Source: Cryptomeria japonica
Taxonomy: Eukaryota > Streptophyta > Pinopsida > Cupressales > Cupressaceae
Assembly (NCBI RefSeq): GCF_030272615.1
Contig: NC_081406.1
Location: forward strand, 471,252,400-471,316,399
Length of the DNA stretch: 64,000 nt
Direction: 5' to 3'
The translations under genes and the position numbers were made by a program. Numbering within the stretch: the first letter of the stretch is position 1; the number at the start of each line of letters is the position of its first letter. This document shows positions 55,600-64,000 of this stretch, piece after piece. A model generated the notes under the pieces. That model made no database searches. It saw nothing but the letters and a program-made list of their open reading frames with translations, and was not told where the DNA came from.

Positions 55600-56225
55600 C
55601 TGAGACCATGAGGGGAAATCAAAAGGAATTAAAGTGCACCACCGGAGCAAACACAAGTTTTGAATTGTTTAAGTAAAAAGTGACTGAGCAGCCTGTGTTG
55701 GCTTTACCGAATTTCAATAAGGTATTTCAAGTGGATTGCGATGCAAGTGGAACAACAATACGAGCAGTTTTAAGTCAAGAAGGGAGAGCAGTAGCATATT
55801 TTAGTGAGAAATTGAATGATGCCCATAAGAGATATTCAGTGTATGATGAAGAATTTTATGCCATAGTTCAATCCTTGAAGAATTGGAGACATTACTTGTT
55901 GCCTAAGTAATCTGTGTTGTATACAAATCATCAAGCTTTATAGTATTTGAATAGTCAGAGTAAGTTGAATCAGAGACATGTGAGATGGGTAGAATTCTTG
56001 TAGAGTTACACCTTTGTGTTGAAGCATATAAGTGGGAAATCTAACAAAGTTGTTGATGCATTGAGTAGGAGAAGGAGTTTGTTGACACAGATGAGAGTGA
56101 CAGTATTAGGTTTTGAAGATTTGAAGACCTTGTATGATGAAGACCCGGATTTTGTAGAACCTTGGAAAGCATGTAGAGAACTGGTTATGGTTGATAGAAG
56201 AAAGTGGTTGAATTATTTCATTTAG
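55600..56225 (+). pseudogene. Chr2 RNase H and linker (decayed)
   Basis: [18 protein letters not shown] (first Asp, near 55730), [20 protein letters not shown], then past stops HISGKSNKVVDALSRR (56025-56070), which closes the domain. It removes RNA from the RNA-DNA hybrid in a live element. Confidence 0.85.
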
Positions 56226-56239
56226 GATGGGATGTTATT

Positions 56240-57062
56240 CAAGGGAGCTTAGTTATGCATACCTAAGAGTTCCATGATAGAGAACCTAATAAAAGAGAAG
56301 CATAGTGGAGGTTTAGCTGGACATTTTGGCACTGATAAAATAGTTGCATTGGTGAGTGAGCAGTACTTTTGGCCCCAAATTCATAAGGATGTTAAGAGAT
56401 ATGTGTAGAGTTGTAGAGTTTGTCAAGTTGCAAAAGGTAGTAGTTGGAATGTGGGATTGTACAAACCTTTGACAGTACCGGTAAGACCTTGGGAGTACAT
56501 AAGCATAGATTTTGTACTTGGATTGCCTAAGACACCGAGAGGGAATGATTATATATTTGTGCTAGTGGATATATTTTCAAAGATGGCTCATTTCATACCT
56601 TGTAAGAAGACATCAGATGCATTGCATGTAGCAGACCTATTTTTCAAAGAAGTGGTGAGATTGCATGGATTAGATAAGAGCATAGTTTCATTTAGAGACA
56701 CTAAGTTTGTTGGCTATTTTTGGAGAAGACTTTGGAAGAAGATGAAGATAGATTTGAAGTCCAGATCTACGTTTCATCCACAGATTGATGGACAGACAGA
56801 AGTAGTTAACCGGAGTTTGGAAAACTTGTTGAGATGTATAGTGGGAGATAAAACCAAGAGTTGGGATTTGATCCTTCCACAAGGAGATTTTGCCTATAAT
56901 AATACAGTGAATAGAAGTACCAGAAAAACACCTTTTGAGATTGTTACCAAAGTGCATCCTAGAGGAATAGCAGTGAAGACCGGAAGAGTTCAGAAGCAGA
57001 AGATTTTGCAGATCACATGGAAGCATTGCATATTCATGTTAAACAACATTTGGAAGACATGA
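56240..57062 (+). pseudogene. Chr2 integrase core (decayed)
   Basis: Zinc-binding HSGGLAGHFG and CRVCQVAKG (56300-56440) precede ORF 56451-57062 with YISIDFVLGLPKT (first Asp), VDIFSKMAHFIPC, IVSFRDTKF and FHPQIDGQTEVVNRSLENLL (Glu). In the second catalytic block the usual S-D-R-D is S-F-R-D, so that Asp is lost. A frameshift near 56960-57060 leads to the C-terminal part. Confidence 0.85.
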
Positions 57063-57536
57063 ACAACAAATATAAGGAGAAGGCAGATGAGAAGAGGAGA
57101 CAAGGAATTTGAAGTTGGCGATGAAGTGATGGTATATTTGATAAAAGAGAGATTCATGGTTGGAACTTATAATAAGTTGCAGATGAAGAATTTTGGACCC
57201 TGTAAGATTTTGAGGAAGTTCAGTTCTGGAAATGCATATGAAGTAGAGCTACTGGATAGTCTAAGTATTTCACCTATATTCAACATTGCAGATCTTCATG
57301 AGTACCATGAACTAAATTTCAGTGAGGACAGTGTTGTAGACCTTGAGAGACAATTGCCCCAGAATGAACTAGATCAAATTGAAGAGATTTTGGATAGTAG
57401 GATTGGGCATAGTACCTGGAATAGTAAGTACAAAGAATATCTTGTGAAGTGGAAGAGAAGACCAGTTGAAGATTCATCTTGGATTTCTCAGGCAAAGGTA
57501 GACCGCCTTGGTTTCCCTCTAACCCCAACAAAGTGA
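57063..57536 (+). pseudogene. Chr2 integrase C-terminus with chromodomain
   Basis: ORF 57087-57536, 149 residues. FEVGDEVMVYL and FGPCKILRKF form the usual Gypsy C-terminal (GPY/F-type) module. IEEILDSRIG, KEYLVKWKRRP and SSWIS at about residues 97-136 form a chromodomain with the aromatic positions mostly kept (Tyr, Trp, Trp). This part has no internal stop. Confidence 0.85.
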
Positions 57537-57567
57537 TAGGCTCACTTTTTTATTAACCTCAGATGTC

Positions 57568-58272
57568 TGATGCAAGAGCATCCCCGGTTCACAGCAATCT
57601 TGCATCAACCAAAAACATTTTCTTTGTGTTTTGTTTTATCTTTGCAGTTTCAGTTTTCCTTTCTGTGTGTCCTGATTTTGGCTCATTGAATCCTGTGGAG
57701 TTGGATTCTACTTGAAGACTTGATCATCTTTCTTTCTTTCAAACTACATCTCTTTTGGATCACTTTCCGACAAGATATCGCTATCGGTTTCCTTGACAGT
57801 TTCTTGTTACCAGTTGTTCCTTTGTTACCGATTGCCTGAGACCTATAATGGTGATCTACCAGAACCTATTTCAAAGATTTTGGAGCCTTAGACATTGATC
57901 TTAATGTTTCTTGGCGTGTGGCCGACATTCTACATTTCATCCTTGGATTTTTTGGAGGAATCTCTTGGCAGAGGCTGACCTTGTTCATTTTGCACATTAG
58001 GTCTTGTTCTTTGGGTTCTGACATTAAATAGATAGACTGTGCCTAGAAGATAGATCTTTCAATTTAAGGTCCTGGTGTGACCTATTCTACAAGGCCTATG
58101 TGGTGGTATGTTCTAACCCGGTTGTTACCGGTTGGATGTAATCAAATTTCATGCAATAAAAATATATGTTTTGCATTGCCTCCATCATGCCTGTGTTTTT
58201 TTGTTGTGTTTACTCTTGCTGACCAGTTTGGACTAATCTCCTTGAGGTCTCTCCTTATCGGTGACTGCTTCA
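57568..58272 (+). repeat. Chr2 3' LTR (about 85 bp deleted)
   Basis: 705 bp, TGATGCAAGAGCATCC...GACTGCTTCA, followed by CACAG. Relative to the 5' LTR the segment around 'ggatcgatatat' to 'caagaagtat' is missing at about 58018-58025. The duplicated copy at 59206-59503 still has much of it, so the deletion came after the duplication or affected only this copy. Confidence 0.88.
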
Positions 58273-58704
58273 CACAGGTCTGAAGGTTTAAATCCCTTAA
58301 CAAGGTCACACATTAACTTGTGTTGTTTAAATCCCATAAGTGGGTAGCTCCTAACTAGGTTGGTCCTAACAGGCCTTATTGTAATAGCTCCTAACTGGGC
58401 TAAGACACTCCTAACCAGGTGTTCTCCTAACATAGTAGTTGTAAGACCTTGACCGCTCAGATCCCTATTCCGCACATAGTTGATCTTGTGGGTACTAATT
58501 CCCACTGTGGTTTTTCCCATTTGGGTTTCCACGTGAAAAACATTGTGTTATGAGTTGCATGCTTTATTGGGTGTTAGCTTATGTGGTTATTTTCCTTGCA
58601 TGCTTGTTAAGTTTCAAATTGATAAAAGTGGTGATTAGATTTGTGTTGTTATTTTTGTTTGCATTGATTCACCCCCCCTCTCAGTGCCTTATAAGTTTAT
58701 CAAT

Positions 58705-58716
58705 TGGTATCAAAGC
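58705..58716 (+). other. PL3 primer binding site, unit 1
   Basis: TGGTATCAAAGC. The copy in unit 2 (59936) is TGGTATCAGAGC, so this one has the later substitution. Confidence 0.75.
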
Positions 58717-58773
58717 CTAATACCTTTAAGGCTTAACCTCTTGGGAAGGATCCTTAAGGCTATCATTGGGGAT

Positions 58774-59178
58774 ATGAGTTATAGAGAGCTTTCTAACTGG
58801 CTTGCAAAATCTGAAGAAGCCCTAGGTGAGTTAAGGGTCAAGTATAAAGCTTCATTGGCTAAGAGGAGAGAGCTATTTGACTAGTTGTATGAAATTAGTG
58901 AAAATAATTCATTTGAAGAAGCTAATATTGATGTATTGGCTAATGAGGTGAAAAAGCTGAATGATGATAAGTCAAAGCTAAGGAGGGAGCTCAAAGCCCT
59001 AACTATCATGATGAGTCAAGAGCTGGAAGCCAGGAGGGCTGCTAAAGACAAGATCAGAGACAAGGATCATGAGATCTCTAAAGTGAATCGGGATATTGGT
59101 ACTCTACATGCACATCTTCATGAGGAAAAAGAAGAAAAAGAAGAAATACAAGCTGATATAGATGGTTATGTCTCTTAG
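58774..59178 (+). pseudogene. PL3 ORF1 fragment in duplication unit 1
   Basis: MSYRELSNWLAKSEEALGEL at 58774, one TAG at 58882, then MYEISENNS and a coiled coil to 59178. The duplication joint near 59205 ends it before the zinc knuckles. Near-identical to 60005-60400. Confidence 0.8.
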
Positions 59179-59205
59179 AGAAAATCTTATGAAGAAGAGA
59201 AAATA

Positions 59206-60430
59206 TATATATAATCATGATTTAGAAGGAAATCAATTAGAGAATCAAGAAGTATTAGATAGATAGACTGTGCCTAGAAGATAGATCTTTCAATTTAAGG
59301 TCCCGGTGTGACCTATTCTACAAGGCCTATGTGGCAGTATGTTCTAACCCGGTTGTTACCGGTTGGATGTAATCAAATTTCATGCAATAAAAATATATGT
59401 TTTGCATTACCTCCGTCATGCCTGTGTTTTTTTGTTGTGTTTACTCTTGCTGACCGGTTTGGACTAATCTCCTTGAGGTCTCTCCTTGCCGGTGACTGCT
59501 TCACACAGGTCTGAAGGTTTAAATCCCTTAACAGGGTCACACATTAACTTGTGTTGTTTAAATCCCATAAGTGGGTAGCTCCTAACTAGGTTGGTCCTAA
59601 CAGGCCTTATTGTAATAGCTCCTAATCGGGATAAGACACTCCTAACCAGGTGTTCTCCTAACATAGTAGTTGTAAGACCTTGACCGCTCAGATCCCTATT
59701 CCGCACATAGTTGATCTTGTGGGTACTAATTCCCACTATGGTTTTTCCCATTTGGGTTTCCACGTGAAAAAAATTGTGTTATGAGTTGCATGCTTTATTG
59801 GGTGTTAGCTTATGTGGTTATTTTCCTTGCATGCTTGTTAAGTTTCAAATTGATAAAAGTGGTGATCAGACTTGTGTTGTTATTTTTGCTTGCATTGATT
59901 CACCCCCCCTCTTAGTGCCTTATAAGTTTATCAATTGGTATCAGAGCCTAATACCTTTAAGGCTTAACCTCTTGGGAAGGATCCTTAAGGCTATCATTAG
60001 GGATATGAGTTATAGAGAGCTTTCTAACCGGCTTGCAGAATCTAAAGAAGCCCTAGGTGAGTTAAGGGTCAAGTATAAAGCTTCATTGGCTAAGAGGAGA
60101 GAGCTATCTGAATAGTTGTATGAAATTAGTGAAAATAATTCATCTGAAGAAGCTAATATTGATGTATTGGCTAATGAGGTGAAAAAGTTGAATGACGATA
60201 AGTCAAATCTAAGGAGGGAGCTCAAAGCCCTAACTATCATGATGAGTCAAGAGCTAGAAGCCAGGAGGGCTGCTGAAGACAAGATCAGAGACAAGGATCA
60301 TGAGATCTCTAAAGTGAATCAGGATATTGGTACTCTACATGCACATCTTCATGAGGAAAAAGAAGAAATACAAGCTGATATAGACATGGTTATGTCTCTT
60401 AGAGAAAATCTTATGAAGAAGAATGAAGAT
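59206..60430 (+). repeat. Tandem duplication, unit 2
   Basis: Begins with Chr2 LTR sequence ('atatatatataatcatg', like 52622-52640), passes the PL3 LTR end (59933) and a second primer site (59936-59947), and continues into the long PL3 ORF1. The joint with unit 1 is at about 59203-59210, in 'aagaagagaaaatatatat'. Confidence 0.85.
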
Positions 60431-61300
60431 CTTACTAAGGAGTTGGTTGATTCTAATGAGATCCTAGCTAAATACAACAAGATCTCTACTATGCTTGATG
60501 AGAAAATCCAGTCACAAAGGAAAAATGGAGATACACATGGCTTGGGATACACTACCTTTGAGAAAGGAGAGCCTTCTGGTACTAAGGACACTTTGCATAA
60601 AGACAAATCTGCACCCAAGAACAAGAAAACCACTAGTAAGAAACCCTACAAATATGTATGCTTTAATTGTTAGAAGGTTGGTCATACTGCTAATATTTGT
60701 AAAAGAAAATCTAGTTATTTTGATGGTTATAGACCTAATTCTTATGAGGGTTATAAGCCTAGAACTTTTAATGGCTATTGTTACACTTGCAACAAGTATG
60801 GGCAAAGAGTTGTTGAGTGCAGGTCTGGAGAAAACATTCAGAGACCTTACATGAATTAGAGACCTAATGGTGAATGGCAGAGATCTTTCAATAACCACAG
60901 AAACCCTACTTGGCAGAGACCTTATGTGAACCAGTCTAGTCCTTATGAGATGGAGTATAGATAGAATGTGACTTGGTCAATTTGTCACAACTTTGGACAT
61001 GTTGCTTTGAATTGCCAAAGAAGAACTGGTAGAGGCAATGCTGGACCTTGGAGAGCATCTGGAATGGCATGTTTTCATTGTCACAAACTGTGACACATTG
61101 CTAGGTTTTGTAGAGAAAGGATAAATCAACTAGTAAATGAGTCTGCTGATCGGAAAGGGAAGAAGAAAGTTGATGTGGAAGAGACCAGAGCAAAAATAAA
61201 CAAGATCTAGAGAAAAAAGAGTGATGAGAAAACTGAAGACAAATCATCAGAAGATTCCCATTCTTCACCTAATGTGGAGAATACATCACCGATAAACTAA
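60005..61300 (+). pseudogene. PL3 ORF1: Gag-like coiled-coil protein with four zinc knuckles (decayed)
   Basis: From ATG 60005 to TAA 61298-61300 is 1,296 nt, 431 codons plus stop, with no net frameshift. A coiled coil covers about residues 1-165. Knuckles on +: CFNC-KVGHTANIC (about 60660), CYTCNKYGQRVVEC (His replaced by Gln, about 60785), SICHNFGHVALNC (first Cys replaced by Ser) and CFHCHKL-HIARFC (about 61074). In-frame TAG or TGA codons lie at 60113, 60672, 60857, 60961 and 61089, most consistent with Gln, Trp or Arg codons. Same layout and length as PL2 ORF1. Confidence 0.82.
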
Positions 61301-61770
61301 GTTGTTATAAAGATTAGGGGGAACCTATTGTCAGATCTTTTTGTAGACCCCTTGAATGACTGTGCGGTAAGATAAATCTGCATATTGTGATGCTTTATGA
61401 TGTTTTGAAGTGATTTTGTAATCAAACCGGTAGGTTTGATATGATATGGGAACCGGTGGTGAGTTTTAGGGCTGAATGAAGTTTAGGGTTTGTTCAACCG
61501 GGTATAGCATTTAATGTTGTTGGTAAAAGGTAAATAAAAGGATGTTTTTCAGTTTCATTTGTTGCCATGCAATTTTTAGAGCATTTGGAGAGTGACTAAA
61601 TTACAGAAGAGCTTTTGATTGCTACATTGGCGAATATTAACAGCGAATTGAGAAGATTTGTGGATTTGTGAATCGATGAAGTGCATTCAAACCAGAAAGT
61701 GCAGAAACCCTAGCTGCGAAGGAGGAAAATGTATTTACCTAGAATTTGTATCTATGTTTGATATTTTGAG
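61301..61770 (+). other. PL3 spacer between ORF1 and ORF2
   Basis: 470 bp with no supported coding. It opens with 'agattagggggaacct', a polypurine-like run just after the ORF1 stop, as in PL2. Confidence 0.55.
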
Positions 61771-64000
61771 ATGGATACACTACACTTTGTTGATATAACT
61801 GAAAGGCCTTGACCGAAATTCAAGAGGAATCCACTCAAGTCAATTAAAACCAATCCTATTAAGGCCCTATCTAGTGTTTTGTTTAGTGTGTTGCATGTTG
61901 AAGATATTAGATCCTAAATTCATTGAAAACTGGAAGATTTGGGAATGCTTATAATCTTCAACCAATTTCAAACAATGTGTGACAAACAAGGTGTTTTGAA
62001 GGATCAATTTTGAAGGGTTGTCGACAAGGGTTTTCACCATGCTTTGAATTTTCTTGATGAATTCAAAGAAAACCATATTAGGTATGTATTAAGCAGAATG
62101 CATGCCCAGTTTATTTGTCTTGATCGACCGCATAAGATTACAAAGGAAGCTATTCATGTTGTCACTAGAGTGTGTGCTACCGATGAAGTTCTTGTGCTGA
62201 GGTCAATCCTGAAGGATGATGTAACTAAATTGACAAAGTCTAAATGGGATGGACGTACTATGACAATAAATAAAATTGAAGACCCTGAGGTGAAATATGC
62301 ATCTATGGTGATCAAATATAGGGTTTATCATTCAAGCAGAACAAACAGTATTCCCAGAGTTGTGATTCACACTGCCTACCGGATGATTAAATAAAATGCA
62401 GACTATGATCTTGTTGAAGCCCTAAGAACCCAATTGATATTGAATCTAGAATCAATTAAGAAGGATAAAAGGTAGAAATTTAAGTTTGGACAGTTGATCA
62501 TAGGTTTGTTTTTCTACTTTCAGAACTCCTTTCTCGATATCAGTGATATACAATGGTCAAATGATACACTGGTAATGTTACAAATCAAGAACATCATCAA
62601 GATGATTGGTAATGAATTCGATAAGGTCATGTGGGGATACTTTAAAGATTTTCAGAAGAAAATGCACAAAAGAGAGAGGATACCGAAACAAGTTGTTAAG
62701 AGGTATGAAGATTCTATCAGTTTCATGGTTGATACTGAAACTTATCAGATGGAGCTTGTAGAACCTAGGACATCTTGGGTGATGTCGATGGGCTATGAAG
62801 TTGAAGCTGATTTACTGATTGTTTATGCTGATCATCTTCTATCTACACTGGTAGATCCTAATGCAACAAGGTTTGGAACATACAAGGATAAATCTATTGA
62901 GGTGCTTTCTGAGCTTGCTAGACCGGTCATTGCAAAGAAAGTTAGAAAAAAAGTAGAACAATTTGCAGTTCAACAAGGATTTACAAAGGAGGTGATTGTT
63001 GAGGCCAGAGCAAAATTTGAAGCAAAGAAGGCTGTTGAATCCTCTAGTACACCAACCGGTACCAATAGACAAAAAGGAAGTACAACTGCTAAGGAGAAAC
63101 CTTCTAAATTTCAATTCAAGAGAAAGGGGAAAGAAATCAAGCCCCCTGCACTGGTATTCACTGGAAAGATGAAGAAGGAGCAAGAAAAGAGAGTTGCAGA
63201 TGAAGAAGAAACAAAGTCTAAAGGAGAGAAGAAAGAAATGAGAGCCAATGGTAAGAAATCAAAGGTTGTTCGAGCATCTACTATAAATTAGTTAAGAAAC
63301 TGGTAACTAAACTTACTCCCTTTAAAAAATTAGTGTTACACATTAAGGAGTATGGTATATTAGCTAGTTTGAATAAACTTTATGACAAATTTAGTGAAGA
63401 AGAGCAAAGGAAAATTGAAGATCCAGTAGTTTTATTAATGAATAAGTTCAATAAAGCTCTAATTGAATTGCAAGGGAAAATACCAAAGTCTTTGTATAGT
63501 AAATTAGATGCAAGATGGCAAGCTGCAATAAAACAAGATAGGGAGATTATTGAATTTGCTCTTGTAAGTTTACAACCAGAAGCCTCAAAGGAGGATTTGC
63601 AAAATATCTTTTTGAAATCAAAACCACTTTAGATCAAAGAAAAGGCTTACAAGATTACTTGTTGGAGAATCCCAGTCGGTACAAGATGAGACTGAGGAGA
63701 TTTTGAAGAATTTTTTAGGACTTATTCCTGAAGAAGAGGAGTCAGAGAGATTAAAGAGAGAAGATATCCCTGACAATGTGAATATTGATGAAATCATACC
63801 AGATGAGATTGTTTTTGCTAACACAACAGTTGATACACACACTGAGAAAGAAACAATCATTATTCATGATGATAAGACATTATTACTAGAAGTGAATCTA
63901 ACTAGTACAAGTAAAGAAGATGCAAGGAAGACTCAACAGTACGATGAAGAAATGACAGAGCAACTAGTGAATGAGCAAATAGAAAATGTACAACCCACTG
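61771..64000 (+). pseudogene. PL3 ORF2: large unassigned protein shared by PL elements (decayed, cut by window end)
   Basis: From ATG 61771 (MDTLHFVDITERP). Shared blocks: HVEDIRS; IRYVLSRMHAQF and LDRPHKITKEAIHVVT (62077-62166); FKFGQLIIGLFFYFQNSF (62480-62533); VMWGYFKDFQKKM, VVKRYEDSISFMVD and SMGYEVEADLLIVYADHLL (62626-62840). Then a Lys/Pro-rich linker to 63291, a frameshift, and SEEEQRKIEDPVVLLM with LYSKLDARWQAAIKQ (63393-63540). An acidic region follows to the edge. The block order is as in PL1 and PL2. The longest open part is 62494-63291 (265 codons). No known motif. Confidence 0.75.

Larger units (their letters stand above)
52133..58272 (+). mobile_element. Chr2: chromovirus with all pol domains recognisable
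   Basis: LTRs 52133-52921 and 57568-58272, PBS 52924-52935. Perfect target-site duplication CACAG at 52128-52132 and 58273-58277. Internal order is gag, protease, RT, RNase H, integrase, chromodomain, the standard layout of plant chromoviruses (Tekay or Reina type, not resolved). About a dozen TAG codons and a lost protease Asp make it inactive. At 6.1 kb it is full length. Confidence 0.93.
50387..58702 (+). repeat. PL3 5' LTR, interrupted by a solo-type LTR and Chr2
   Basis: Parts 50387-50815, about 51880-52132 and 58278-58702 together form about 1.1 kb. The last part has repeats of 'ctcctaac(c/t)aggt', the module GTGGGTACTAATTCCCAC / GTGGTTTTTCCC / GGGTTTCCACGT at 58488-58534, then CACCCCCCCTCTCAGT and the end GTTTATCA. 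The three parts read on without gap when the inserts are taken out. Confidence 0.8.
58024..59205 (+). repeat. Tandem duplication, unit 1 (Chr2 LTR end, PL3 LTR end, PL3 ORF1 start)
   Basis: Aligns with 59206 to about 60430 at an offset of about 1,231 bp at the left and 1,224 at the right, with only scattered substitutions and a 9-bp indel in a Glu/Lys-coding stretch (59125-59150). The unit starts inside the Chr2 3' LTR and ends inside PL3 ORF1, so it is younger than the Chr2 insertion. Confidence 0.88.
50387..64000 (+). mobile_element. PL3: pol-less LTR element, 3' end outside window
   Basis: 5' LTR 50387-58702 (about 1.1 kb without inserts), PBS 58705, a tandem duplication that repeats LTR end and ORF1 start, ORF1 60005-61300, ORF2 from about 61771 to beyond the window. 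ORF1 and ORF2 are collinear with PL1 and PL2. The right LTR and target duplication are out of view, so absence of pol downstream is inferred from PL1 and PL2. It starts TGTTGGCTTCTTGATG, like PL1 and PL2 (TGTTGGCATT). Confidence 0.82.

Noticed and set aside
58233-59763. Two near-identical 99-codon ORFs on - (58233-58532, 59464-59763)
   Set aside because: They are antisense to LTR sequence repeated by the tandem duplication.

Overview
The window is intergenic DNA of a large, repeat-rich plant nuclear genome. I see no intact host gene, no tRNA or rRNA, and nothing prokaryotic. Nearly every base belongs to LTR retrotransposons nested inside one another. Most carry TAG, TGA and TAA codons where CAG, CAA, CGA or TGG are expected, the usual decay of methylated plant repeats. 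Old, full-length, deeply nested elements would suit a gymnosperm or another giant plant genome, but no sequence here fixes the species.

Layout, using names coined here. 1-2836: remnants of two LTRs with non-coding DNA between. Gyp1 (2837 to about 42540, +) is an old Athila-like Ty3/Gypsy element with protease, RT, RNase H, integrase and an extra ORF after integrase. Tat1 (4906-28275, -) sits in the Gyp1 RNase H; it is a Tat-lineage Gypsy with two RNase H domains. Tat1 in turn holds Lard1 (6028-8108, -; a non-coding LTR element with a GC-rich island) in its 3' LTR and PL1 (11871-19851, +) in its RNase H. PL1's 3' LTR holds a solo LTR (18570-19698, -). PL2 (31264-38879, -) sits in the extra ORF of Gyp1. 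Gyp2 (about 42640-50386, +) is a second Gypsy remnant with the same integrase-plus-extra-ORF layout. It is split by Chr1 (44965-50032, -), a chromovirus lacking RT and integrase. PL3 (50387 to beyond 64000, +) has its 5' LTR split by another solo-type LTR (50816-51879, +) and by Chr2 (52133-58272, +), a chromovirus with all pol domains recognisable but decayed. A tandem duplication of about 1.23 kb (58024 to about 60430) then copied the end of Chr2 plus the start of PL3.

The most interesting content is PL1, PL2 and PL3. They are three diverged LTR elements in different places and orientations with one shared plan: LTR of about 0.9-1.1 kb, tRNA-Met primer binding site, ORF1 (Gag-like: coiled coil plus four CCHC zinc knuckles, about 425-431 aa), then ORF2 (about 1,030-1,110 aa, no family I recognise). 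PL1 and PL2 have both LTRs, a primer binding site and a polypurine tract, yet no protease, integrase, RT or RNase H. They look like a lineage of non-autonomous elements that keeps a large unknown protein where pol should be. The extra 3' ORF shared by Gyp1 and Gyp2 is a second unassigned protein.

Boundaries rest on target-site duplications read directly: ACAAT/ACAAC (Tat1), ATACT (PL1), ATTAA/ATTGG (solo LTR), GAAAT (PL2), CCTAT (Chr1) and CACAG (Chr2). In three cases, removing the insert and one copy of the duplication restores a reading frame of the host element.
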